A DNA stretch of 64,000 nt, taken from assembly GCF_019059575.1 (NCBI RefSeq), contig NW_024882037.1, positions 372,001-436,000 of the forward strand, read 5' to 3'. Position numbers and translations under genes: made by a program. The notes beneath the pieces were generated by a model that saw only the letters and a list, made by a program, of their open reading frames with translations, had not been told where the DNA came from and made no database searches. Positions 1 through 13,869 of this stretch are shown here, piece by piece (the stretch's first letter is position 1; each line of letters begins with the position of its first letter). The DNA comes from Amphibalanus amphitrite (lineage: Eukaryota; Arthropoda; Thecostraca; Balanomorpha; Balanidae).

Positions 1-85
1 ACTAAAGCCAGGTCAATAACACTCAGACTGCCCATACCCCAATTTAAAGTTCCCACATGCCCCTCTGAACATCATCACCCATCAC

Positions 86-2181
86 CCAGGCCGAGGTTCG
101 GGTCCGTACCGAGGTCGATGAGCAGCAGCAGCTTGTCTCGCACCAGCTGCACCGCGAACAGGTCCCCCTGCGCGCCGCGGCTGTACATGAGCACGCCGTC
201 AGCGCGGTCGGTGCGGAACCGAAACTGGATCGAGTCGCGGTACGAGTGCACCTGATGACGCGACAGGTCCTTCTCCACGAACGCCTCACCGGTGAAGTAC
301 ATGGTGGTGGCCGCTGCGGCAGGAGTGGGGTCAATGACGTCAGTGGAGAAGATAACTGACTGCACTGACGCAGAAATAGGGCAGTTTTTTTCTTAACTAC
401 TCAATAAGGAAGAAAAAAAATCAACACCAACAAGCTCCATCATAAATCCTTGACGCAAAACACAATACCTACGTTGATAATCACTCGTGTATTATGGCTC
501 TGTAGTCTGTATTATGACTCGTCCCATCTTTTGCAATCACTCACTGAACGTGCACCCGTAGAGTTCCATTCGCAGCGACATGCGCTCGTTCCAGCGTGTG
601 GGCCGTATTCGGATGTACTGGGCCACCACGGGCACCTCGAGCCGGTTCGAGACCACTGAGTTGTCGTTCGTGTTGGCTTGGAACCCCTGCGGCGGCGCGA
701 CGGGGCGGATACGGCGGTCAGCGAGCGGCGGGAGCACGGACCGTTCAGCCGCCAGGGGCCGAAGGGGGCAACACATAATGAGCAAAGAGTAAGTTGTAAT
801 CAATTAGCACAAATGAGGAGGCAAAACAAATTTTCAAAAAAAAAAAAAAAACATCACTTATGACTAACATCAAAAGCTAGGTTCCAAGAAGTGTCAATTG
901 AATGACAAAAAGCGCAAACCATGGCTGGGACACACACTGACGAAGACACAGGGTCGCACGGCTGTGGGACGGACAGGGCTAGCGATAAAGCATGCACGGC
1001 GTGCATATACGACACCATCAACGCTGGCTCGAACCAAAGGCATACAATCACAACGCCAGTCCCACGAGCCTCACAACACAAGCGCTGAGGTCGAGCTCAC
1101 TCAGCAGCGAACCAAGCAATCCTCGATAAACCACAAAAAAGAAACGATGAGAAGTCGCAGCAATAACAAAAACGCGAAGTTCACCCCACTACAGACGAGG
1201 CAGGCCGGACCAGCCTGCTGTGCGGACGGAAAAAAATGCTGACTGGATCGGTAGAATAACGTTAGCAAAGCGTTTCACAGGGTGAGCCTATGTAAGCAAA
1301 AACACTCAGCTTGGATGAGAACAAGGGATGTGGCACAGTCATTCGGCTTCATCTACTTGCTCTAGCTGAATAAGTTTGGCATGAAACTGAAGAGCTGCGG
1401 GCAAACCACATTAGCTCCATCAGACAGTCTAGCTGTTTCCGGGCGTCTACCGATCTGAGCGAAAAAAAGCTGGAAAATAAACAGAATTGCGCCAAACAGC
1501 CAGAACTGGACAACACCGAACCAACGGACAGTAGCATGCCGTGGGAGACCAACTGAACGCACCGATCATACGGGAGGCGGCTCCGTCCTGGACCCGCCGC
1601 AGCCTACCGCCGCTGAGAAGGGAGGCTGGTCAATGGTGCGGACTGGGCCAGTGTCGTCAGCAGCTCTGCACAGTCCATCACCGGTGCAGTGACTCGGTAC
1701 CACCCCTGTACCGGTACAGCGGTACGACACAGCACGGTACACACTGTCGGCCGGGGTAGATCGGCACGGGAATATACTTCTTTATAACGGACATGACTGG
1801 GCACTGCCGCTGACACACTACCTACGATACATGCTGAGTTGCCAGAGATCTGGGACGTTCCGTCTCCAGCTGGTCAGCAGTTCAGTACCCGGCAGGTGAA
1901 CAACTAAATCAACAAACCTGACGCTCTGTACTCCTGACATCCATTTCTTAAGTCCCCTATAACAAACGACCCCCGTTCTCTCACCCAGGCGCCGCCGTGC
2001 GGGCCGCGGTAGTCCATGAAGTCCCGGCCGTTGAAGCCGTACTGAAGACTGTACTGGCGCACGAACTCGCGCGAGTGGCGGCGCCCCTGCGTGGCCACTC
2101 GCGTGATCCGGTACACCTCCCCCAGGTCGACCGTGATGCTCTGGCCGACATTGGAGAAACGCGCCGTCCATGCGCTGTCGC
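86..2181 (-). CDS. Nrx-IV: Neurexin-IV / CNTNAP (Caspr)-like protein, three internal exons (partial)
   Basis: Three exons on the minus strand join in phase: 2181..1973 (about), 686..545 and 313..86. The first two form most of an F5/8 type C (discoidin) domain: VDLGEVYRITRVATQGR, then QYIRIRPTRW and the closing RMELYGC. The third opens a laminin-G domain (MYFTGEAF, DSIQFRFRTDRADGVLMYS, GAQGDLFAVQL, LLLLIDLG). Discoidin followed directly by laminin G is the start of Neurexin-IV/CNTNAP proteins. These are single-pass adhesion molecules of septate junctions and axo-glial contacts. Splice sites are CAG acceptors at 2183/2182, 688/687 and 315/314 and donors GTGAGA, GTGAGT and GTGATG. The last donor could instead be GTACGG at 109. 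The signal peptide and remaining domains were not found; the 5' part should lie above 2181 and the 3' part before position 1. Homology is judged by eye against CNTNAP family sequences. Confidence 0.75.
687..1972 (-). other. intron of the Neurexin-IV-like gene
   Basis: The interval between the two discoidin exons has no convincing coding segment. It holds a poly-A/T run at 836-851 and no repeat I can define. Long reading frames here lack family signatures or splice-site support. Confidence 0.5.
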
Positions 2182-2199
2182 CTGATGGGAGACAAGGCC

Positions 2200-2375
2200 C
2201 GGGGGCAGAGGGTCAGTTCGAGTCTCGGGGGGGGGGGGGGGCTCTGCCGGGGGAGATACGGCCGGGGGCGGAAGGTCATTTCCGGTCTCCTGGGGGGGGG
2301 GGGGGGCACGGCGGACAGTTAGTTCGAGTTTCCTTGGGGGAGACATGACCGGGAGTGAAGGGTCAGTACGGGCCA
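2200..2375. repeat. imperfect G-rich tandem repeat, unit about 65 bp
   Basis: Two and a half imperfect copies contain a gggggag-acaaggccggggg-agggtcagttcgagt-like unit, each with a run of 13 to 16 G residues (about 2226-2241 and 2292-2306). It lies in the putative upstream intron or flank of the Neurexin-IV-like gene. The poly-G runs could form G-quadruplexes on this strand. Confidence 0.6.
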
Positions 2376-5300
2376 GCACTTGAGACTGGTCAAGACACGA
2401 ACGGTAGTTACATAAGACAAACATTACAGCTCACCCGACAGGCATGTTAACATGAAATGCATGGCATTCGTCAATCGTCTAGAAATTAACATACATGGGC
2501 TGCTAGTTGGAAAAGTAGAATCAAATGCCAAACCCGGCAATAAAAGGCCTCATGGAGCAATCTTGAGAAGCGGCACAGTACTACCGTGAGTTAAGCGCGG
2601 TACACGGGGCCGGGAGCGGGCCGTTTGGAACCGACGGTGAACGGTCATGCCGCGTAGCCCTGCCGTGCCGCCCATACGGTAACACATGCTGATCTGTTGC
2701 CGTTGTCGGTCACATCACGACCAACAACTCTGCTAGCGTGACAAACGGCGCAGTTTCAGCGGAAGCACAATATCCCCATAGCTATACCATGATCTCTTCA
2801 TTCAGCATGGCATATCAAGGGTTCATCCGGCTTTGCCGGACGGCTGTGCTTCCGGCGCGTTCGGACAGCCCGTGCGGCACTGAACGGCGAGTCAATCCAT
2901 CCAACGCTATGATACGAGTCGTACAGTAGGTCTACAAAATCAGTCCTCTCCGTATGCGGGCAGGCGGCGCCCGAGTAGCGCTCAGGCGCTAACTGCCCAC
3001 TGGTGACCTGCATACGACGGGGACTTATTTTGTAGGCCTACTGTACACTGTCAGCCAATCAGTCCCGTGGTAAGGTATAGCCGCAGTCGGTCAGCCAATT
3101 CGACGGAAGGTCATGTAGTCAGTCAGTCAGTCAATTTCGCAGTGTATTATAGTGTCAGACAGTCTATAACCCCGCCACAGCCAGTCAGTCAGTATACGAC
3201 ACTCACTGGTCGGGTAATAGCCTCTCTCAGCCCCTACCCCTATCCCACGCAGTTCGTTCTCCCCTCTCTACCCTCCCGGCACAACAATCGAAGCACCCCC
3301 CTCCCGCGGTGCGTGTGGGGTGCGGGGCAATTTGTCGCCACGTGTTTCCGGTCTACCGGAGCAGGGAGCCGGTTCGAGCCGGCGTTCGGACGCGAGCGAC
3401 CTGTCGTGCCGGCGGCGAGAGCTGGTGTTCGCTGGGCTGTGGATGATGTGACCTGGGGCCTGCAACAGTCGGGGTTCAGTGTGACTTGTGCAGGGCTAAT
3501 CTACGTGATCTGTATCCAGATCCGGAGTGTCCTTCTACCGTTGATGACCCGCCACGATCCACCATGGTTCCATGAGATACAACACCTGGCACCCCTAAGG
3601 CCTCTCTCGTCCCTGCCTTCCGTCGGGTCGGTTCAGTCACCAGACAGTGCTGTGGTCTACCTCATCCTCTCTGATCCAACAACCGTTTTGATCAGCCGCC
3701 TCCCCTCCCCACTGGCTGACCGCAGCGCCAGTCCGTTCGGCCGTATCTCCTCAGTCCCACCGACAGACCCCAACCGTGACCACGGCGCTGAGACGGTACG
3801 GGCGAGGGGCTCGCTCGCGGGCCTCACCGCGGCCAGACCGCGGCCGGTGGAAACATGCAACTGCGCGGGCTTCAGTGCACAGTCGCGGATCCGGCCACAT
3901 AGTTTACGTGCGATGCAAATGCTTATGTAATGAGAAAATTCTTGCAATAAAAATATTCTCAGTGTCAGCTAGATCTGTAATGCTCAGCATTTCTCACGCA
4001 TCATGACTTACATACTTTGGTTGCTTTTATACACTCGTCTGTAAATATCGCCTTCTGCCAATAATGGGACCCGATAAAAGAGAAATTCCAAAGAGGAGCA
4101 GTATCAATGCAAACTCACCATAAGGCGCGAAGTCGTATTCATTATTATGCAGAGCCAACTCGAGCAGAATCTGTGTACCTGCGGAGGCCAATGTGCATTA
4201 CGTAGTTCGCTAGGGCCGGTCCTGCGCAGGGCCTTATGAGTCTCCCGCGGCGCGTGCGTCAGTGTTTGAATGACAGGTGAACGACGCAGGCATCACTGGC
4301 GTGGCGGCGCGCCGTATATGGTCAGTGCTGAGTCACCCGGCAGAGTACCGCCGAGCGCCGGCCGGGCGGCGGTGACGGCCCACCGCGCACCTCCGTCCGT
4401 CGGTTCCTGTCGAGACGGCGGCGGCGGCGGCGGCGGCGGCAGGGCACTGGCCTACCGCTCCGACCACGGGGACCTGGCCTCCATCCTCACACGGCTGGCC
4501 GGCATACCTGTACATTTGACTTTCAGATTGCGAGCAGCTAGCGAACGCTCGCCGCATGTGTAGTCTGATTTCAAACAAAAACCGGTTCCTTCGCGAAGGC
4601 AGAGTACAAGGGCGGTTTGACCGTGCGCTCCAGAAGGAAATTGTCCTCTGACGATACGATAGAAAGATTGATACCATAACTTACCTACATTACGTAAGCA
4701 ATAGTGAGGAAGATCGTCTGCGAGCCCACCTGACAGGCTTGAGCAGCAGTTTCCTTTAAATACACGATGGACATAGTCCAAATACGTCGCTTCTGATTTG
4801 AATGAATAATCGTATCACAACGAAGCGATTCAACAATTTTGACTATACTATTTATTTTCAGATCGGAATACCCATAGGTACTCATAGATGCATCGGCAGG
4901 CCCCCTTCTATGATTCCTGCCGCGGTTTGGACATTAACACCATGGTCAGTAACCGCCGGAAGTCCGGAAACGAGATTACCGACTAGAAGTGAACCAAACC
5001 ACAAATGATCATTGGCCGTTACATAACAATAAAGTAAACTGAGTCATTCTTGATACAACTGCTGAGGAGCATGCCAACCGCACACAATCGTGCCTTAGCG
5101 GATTCACTTTGCCCCCAGGCCTGATCATCGACACACCATAAACACACAGCCCACAGGGCAGTCGCCCTACTACCCAGGATGCGGGCTCCACGCAGAAGAG
5201 GACAGCCGTCAGTGCAGCGTCTGTGTGGAGTAAGCTTCGAGTCGCAGTGGACGAATTCTCCACCAAGGTCTGAGGTTCATGTCCTCACTGAACAGTGAAC

Positions 5301-5465
5301 ACCCTGTTACTGCGTCCTGTCACATGGTTTGAGCACCTTTCTGTGATTGTTCCAAAAACCCATAGCATATCAAAACCCCCTAGACATTGAGTTAAAGTGT
5401 CCCTGCGGGAGACTATCTGTTTTCTAAGCCATTGCCTTTCCAGCATCCTGTCGGCGGGCGGTCCG
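2376..5465. other. non-coding stretch with a CpG-rich block
   Basis: I see no supportable exon here. There are short CAGT-type runs at about 3116-3192, and a GC- and CpG-rich block at about 4200-4500 with a (CGG)n run near 4419-4441. That block could be a CpG-island-like promoter, but no first exon with a signal peptide is readable on either strand. The 287-residue plus-strand frame at 3067-3930 has a simple, biased composition and no domain. Confidence 0.4.
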
Positions 5466-6326
5466 TCAGAGTCCGTCGTCCCTCTCCTCCGCGGCCAAGT
5501 AGCGCTCCCAGTCGGCCGGGTCCTCGGGGCTGAGGTACCCGACACTGTCCAGCAGCTGGTCGGCTGTCAGCAGCTCGAAGGAGGGCGGCGGCCCGGCGCC
5601 CGACCCCGCCGCCCGCGCAGCCACCGCCACCACGTGCTCGGCGTCCAGGCGACTCTCCTCGAACCGGTAGCGCGTCTCCAGCGCGCCGTCCACGTGCAGG
5701 GCGGTGCCGGTCACCGCGCCGGCGGCCGGCAGCTCGGCCGGCCGGCACGTGAAGCTGGCACGCTGCAGACTGAACCCGATGCCGACACCCTCGGCCTTGA
5801 CGAAGCTCTCCTTGAGCGCCCAGCAGCGATGGAAGCGCGCCAGCTGCTGCCGTTCCGTGCCCGGGCCGCAAATGAACGCCCACTCGGCCGGCGTGAACTG
5901 GCGCCGCATCGTGGCGAAGAACTGGGCGGGCGGCGGCGCGCCGGGCCGACGCACCGCGCGCGCCACATCGCAGCCGAGCGCCGCGTCCGCGCCGGCGGCC
6001 GGCTCGGCGGCCAGCACCGTGAACCGGCCCTGGTGGGAGACGTTGAACACGAGGCCACCGCCGTCTCCGCCGCCGGCCGCCGCCAGAAACGGCTTGCCCT
6101 TGTCGGTGCGCTGCAGCCGCAGCTGGCTCCACGGCAGCCCGGTATGGCGGCTCAGCAGCCGACGCAGCATCAGCCGACCGGCCAGCGAGGCGCGCGCGTC
6201 GCCGCGGAAGTGGAAGCGCCCGATGCGCTCCCTCTCCTCCGGTTGGACAGCGCGCATGGCGGCTGACCACTCGGCGCGGCCCGGCGCCCACGCAGCCACG
6301 TTGAACGCCCAGCGCACAGCGCCCAT
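5466..6326 (-). CDS. AASDHPPT: L-aminoadipate-semialdehyde dehydrogenase phosphopantetheinyl transferase
   Basis: A single uninterrupted frame of 286 residues. The family enzyme moves 4'-phosphopantetheine from CoA to a serine of acyl-carrier domains in cytosolic fatty acid synthase, mitochondrial ACP and the lysine pathway. Visible signatures are GAVRWAFNVAAW at the N-terminus, PEERERIGRFHF, the basic stretch LQRTDKGKPF, FNVSHQG, the metal-binding GCDVAR (family GxD) and WALKESFVKAEGVGIGF, the WxxKES core motif with catalytic Glu and Lys. The human enzyme is 309 residues, so this copy is essentially full length. I chose the Met at 6326 because GAVRWAF aligns with the human start region. An in-frame upstream Met at 6362 only adds residues from a (GGAC)n run. 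No intron is present. Confidence 0.93.
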   Translation of the reverse strand: MGAVRWAFNVAAWAPGRAEWSAAMRAVQPEERERIGRFHFRGDARASLAGRLMLRRLLSRHTGLPWSQLRLQRTDKGKPFLAAAGGGDGGGLVFNVSHQGRFTVLAAEPAAGADAALGCDVARAVRRPGAPPPAQFFATMRRQFTPAEWAFICGPGTERQQLARFHRCWALKESFVKAEGVGIGFSLQRASFTCRPAELPAAGAVTGTALHVDGALETRYRFEESRLDAEHVVAVAARAAGSGAGPPPSFELLTADQLLDSVGYLSPEDPADWERYLAAEERDDGL

Positions 6327-6333
6327 ATCGCCG

Positions 6334-6374
6334 TCCGACCGTCCGTCCGTCCGTCCGTCCACCCGTCCGTCTGT
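6334..6374. repeat. (CCGT)n microsatellite at the AASDHPPT start
   Basis: Tandem CCGT units with small interruptions lie immediately upstream of the chosen AASDHPPT start codon. The tract is translatable in frame from the Met at 6362, so unit-number changes could alter an N-terminal extension if that Met were used. Confidence 0.7.
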
Positions 6375-6418
6375 CGTCCGCTCCTCAGAGCGTTGTCACG
6401 TGCACCGACCAAATGCAG

Positions 6419-7165
6419 TCAACGTCGGCCGGCCGGGAGCGCGCCCTCTGAAACGAAGAGGCACGCGTCCCAGCCAGCGCCACCACAGAAGCCAGTTGAC
6501 CAGTTGAAGGGAAATAGTCTAGCAATGCGAGCAGTGTGAAAAGACCAGAAAAACACTGTGATTGGGCATTTCAGCTCAATCCCAACTATTGCTGGATTTT
6601 AAATGTGGTTGTTAGTGCAGAAACATCACCTTTTGTTTTTCATTTCATCACAATTTACAAATAATCTATGAATAATTATCAAAAGGTTAGAAAATCTATG
6701 AACGGGCAGGAAGGTACTTACCAAAAAGCCTTGCTTCTTTGGCTTCCTTTCCAGACAGAGATGATGTAGCAACTATTTCAGAGCCCTCCATCAAAGGATT
6801 GTCACACCATGCTGCAAAAAAACAACACAAACACATAAATGCTCAGGAAGCTGTGACAGGCGCACATATAAAAGGCTGAGTAGATGAAGATGTAGATTGC
6901 AAGGTGCCTATGCATGGATAAAATGCATATATTTCTAGTAAGAAGTGAAGGAATATGAAACAAATTCAGATACAGAGTACTTAACCAACTAAACTGAGAT
7001 TTACAACATTTGCTTGATAAAGCCAGGAATGAAGGCCTTTTAATGAGCTTTCATATAAAGCACTGGATATAAATTATGCAATATAACAAGCTAAATTCAT
7101 AGGTACTTACTTGAATGTATAGGTTGAAAGAAAGCACAAAAAACAGCCAAAAGAAGCAGCTTCAT
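6419..7165 (-). CDS. short gene for a probable secreted protein of unknown family
   Basis: Two exons are well supported. Exon 1 (7165..7111) starts with ATG and encodes MKLLLLAVFCAFFQPIHS, a clear signal peptide, and ends at donor GTAAGT in phase 1. Exon 2 (6811..6722) follows a pyrimidine-rich TTTTTTTGCAG acceptor and reads on as TWCDNPLMEGSEIVATSS and SLSGKEAKEARLFG, ending at donor GTAAGT, again phase 1. A possible last exon (6591..6419) has a CACTAAC branch-like motif and CAG acceptor, and stays open for 57 codons to a TGA. It runs into the GC-rich region upstream of AASDHPPT, so it is tentative. I do not recognise the family and assign no function beyond probable entry into the secretory pathway. 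The gene is in tandem with AASDHPPT on the same strand. Confidence 0.5.
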
Positions 7166-7315
7166 TATGCTTTGTAGGAATACCTAACTCTTATCTCTTC
7201 TGTATGATTACCAGCAAATAGCAGAAATGTGTAAAAGGTAAAAATAAATAACCTGTGGAAGAACAGATGCAGCACATAAATGCAACATCATAAATGACAC
7301 AAATTTCACATCAAG

Positions 7316-7319
<4 letters not shown>

Positions 7320-7373
<54 letters not shown>
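7320..7373. repeat. (TA)n microsatellite
   Basis: About 27 uninterrupted TA units in AT-rich DNA just upstream of the small secreted-protein gene. It can extrude as a cruciform and is likely to vary in length. Confidence 0.95.
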
Positions 7374-7378
<5 letters not shown>

Positions 7379-8603
7379 CTGCAAGTTTGTATTAAAAAAT
7401 AAAATAATTGTGTTAAAACTATGCATTTACTTTTACAACTTCATCACAAGACCAGACAAATACTAAGCATTAGATGGTTAACACCCACAGGGCAGGGCAC
7501 ACAAACTCACACAAGGCTTTCAATAACACCAATTAGGTACCTATTGGTCCTTCAACACTTGACATTGGTAAAAATATCCAAGGAAAATCTTTAAATATAC
7601 ATTTTCCGTTTAAATCCAGGCACTCCTCAAAACAACGCAGTGTGCCCATTTCTACATACATATGTGAAGCTACTTATGTAAGACCTAGTAACACCTGGCT
7701 GGTGTTTCACCTAAGATGACAGCACACATGGCTATTCGGGTTTCCATGGAAGCATCGACAAGCCCATAGCTCCAACACTACCACAAGTATGATGTCAGCT
7801 CTCGAAACGCACTGTCAGTGGCTGGCAGCGTGGTGGTGAAACATCTGCCCTGATCTGAATCAAAGATATAGGGACTGGATGGTGGGAACAGCATAAGCTC
7901 TTTGTGTTTAAATGAACAAGTTACCACAGAAAAAACATCCTAAAATTGCTATACAAATTCAAGTAGCATATTAAATTGAAGAGTGACTATACTCTGTTCC
8001 ATAGCAAGCTTGCGGTCGGATTTCCTTCGGCATTTTGCTCCTCAGTTCAATATTTTGCGTCTTTGAATGTAAGAGATGCATATACAGAAATCACGCACTG
8101 CCTTCAGCAAGCCTTGCTGAGCAAGGCACTTCGGCTGCAAGCTTGGAAGGAAACAGAGTATAGTGAGTGCATTGGGCAGGAAGGTAGGGTAGGTACTTAT
8201 AACGACCAAATTATGAGGGAAGGCCAAAGGAGCATTTAACCAAATTCTGAGGGAAGACCGAAGGAGCATTTAAAAATAAGACAGTGGACTGAAGAGCAGG
8301 CCCAGACCACTGTGAGACCGAATGTGAACGCGTTAATCCATTACAAGCATTCCTTTCCACTAAAAATTTACTGCTTAGCTTACCTAACTACTCGTTGCAG
8401 ACACCGCCCATCCCATCACAGCAATCCCCCACACCGTGGGAATCTCCGGAATTTCCGCGGAAATCTCCACCGAGCGGCGTATATTTGAACCAAGGCTATA
8501 TAAACCATTTGAACAAATAGGGCTGTTCAGAAACTCTGATCTCAAAAGCTCATTGCATTATATTTGCAAGTTACCTGGCAACCTGCTGGAAAAGAAACCG
8601 ATG
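7374..8603. other. non-coding AT-rich stretch
   Basis: No exon with family signatures or paired splice sites is visible. A short direct repeat of the kind ACCAAATT-TGAGGGA-GRCC-AAGGAGCATTTA occurs at about 8206-8239 and 8240-8273. Confidence 0.4.
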
Positions 8604-9253
8604 ATGTCCGTCAATCTGGCAGCAGATTCAGAAATCTGCCAGCTCTTCTTCGCGCTTCGCTGCTTGGCTGCAGATTCCCGCGCCCCGTTGGTCAATTCCC
8701 GGACCTTAGTGAGTGTGTACTGTGTAGGAAGGGTGTTAAGGTCCCCTAGGGATTTTCAAAATTCAAACGGTGTTAGAAATAAATACTATGTGGCCAAATT
8801 TCATTAACCTAGGTGCAACCCATGATGTTGCAGGTCAGGTCAAACGTCGCATTTTAAACCGTTAACAAGCCTTCCAAGAAATGTTTTATAACATCGAGCA
8901 AAGGCCAAGATTCCTACAGATAGCAAAACATCGCTAGATCTTAGAATATTGTTTGTTTTAGGTATATGGTGCTCCACGGCGCAAATTATGGTATCGGTCC
9001 CAATATGCAATCCGCTGCCGTTAGAAGCATATTCTGCTACGACGCCGGTGAATTTCTGAATCTGCCGGTGGAAGACATTCGGCGAATTCGCTGCCAGAGG
9101 GGCGCATAATGTTCCGCCAGACCGAATACCACTGCCAGCACGGTCATAGATATTAGATACTACGCACCGTTGTTTTGATGTCGGCGGACCGTGCCAGCCT
9201 GACTGCCAGCAGCACATTCGTAAATATCAATCTGCTACTAGATTGACGGACAT
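8604..9253. mobile_element. non-autonomous terminal-inverted-repeat element (650 bp)
   Basis: The left end (8604-8628) reads ATGTCCGTCAATCTGGCAGC and continues AGATT. The right end (9229-9253), on the other strand, reads ATGTCCGTCAATCTAGTAGC and continues AGATT. That is 22 of 25 positions matching. CTGCCAG/CTGGCAG motifs recur inside. No transposase frame is visible. I found no clear target-site duplication, so the superfamily is not assigned and the outer boundary may be a few bases off. Confidence 0.65.
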
Positions 9254-9719
9254 AAAACAGGAACTTGAAGTTCGTCGATTTCGGCGCGCCTGGCGCGCAT
9301 TTTCAAGAAACTCTCATGGCGGCAAGTTGAAGTTTTTAATGAGATCTGAATGACATGTGGAGTTTTGCCTTCAATTTGGAGTGATTTAATAATTTTTGAA
9401 CAATGCTTCAGGTTTTATGTCATCGCGGCACCCGAAGATTAATGTTTGATGGCGTATGCCGAACCTTTCCACTAACTGGCAGATCAAGAAACCCCAAATC
9501 TGGGGGGGGGGGGGTATCCGGCATAGGTACCCGAAAAAGAAGCCCTCCAAATTAATTTCGATTCCTATTGCACTTTTCTACTGATTGAATCAAACTTTCA
9601 GATAAAAGTTGTTAAATCTTTATCTTGCATTACAGAATCACAACTTTTCGTTGATTTCCGGCGATGCAGGCAGAGGGGGCATTGCCTCGAATAGCCCTGG
9701 CGCTCTGTGGCGCTCCCAC

Positions 9720-10241
9720 CAGACTGGTTTTTGATTCACCTTTTTGGATCGATTCAATCATTGATTCATTTGATTTTTGTTTGATTCAATCACCGTTTGA
9801 CTCCTTCAAAAAATTTGGTGAATCGATTCCTTTTGATTCAGAGAATCAAAAATCAATAAAAGGAATGATTCATGTTTGATTCAGCCAATTTTTTTTTTTG
9901 AATGATTCTTTTTTGATTCAATTAATAAAATAAAATATACAAAATATCAGGGATTAGGGATAGTATTGTATTTGTTGTGTTCTTTTTGTTGTCATGTACC
10001 TAATTGCAGTAGTGTTAGTGTTTGTTGATAATGAACAATGTTTGTTCATTTCAATTTTTTAAGTTCATGAATCATTAATTTTTTTATTCAATCAATCCTG
10101 ATTCCCAATGCGTTTGATTCAGTAATGGCTTGTGAATCAAACAATCCCAATTCTGACAGTGAATCAAACCTTTTTGATTCAACAAATTTTGTTTGATTCA
10201 ATCCAATCAATTCAATCACAGATGAATCAAACGCCAGTCTG
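9720..10241. mobile_element. hAT-type miniature inverted-repeat element with 8-bp target duplication
   Basis: Ends are CAGACTGGTTTTTGATTCA (left) and CAGACTGGCGTTTGATTCA (right end, reverse strand). The flanks are GCTCCCAC (9712-9719) and GCTCCCAT (10242-10249), seven of eight identical. An 8-bp duplication with ends starting CAG is the hAT pattern. The 522-bp interior is AT-rich and filled with TTTGATTCA / TGAATCAAA motifs in both orientations. No transposase frame is present. Confidence 0.85.
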
Positions 10242-10249
10242 GCTCCCAT

Positions 10250-13869
<3,620 letters not shown>

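Noticed and set aside
3067-3930. 287-residue plus-strand open frame
   Set aside because: Low-complexity composition, begins in CAGT repeats, no recognisable domain and no splice support; likely chance openness in GC-rich DNA.
5397-6507. Long plus-strand frames opposite AASDHPPT
   Set aside because: Antisense shadow of a GC-rich exon; the minus strand has clear family motifs.
8436-8807. 123-residue plus-strand frame
   Set aside because: Crosses the left end of the TIR element at 8604 and has no domain or splice context.
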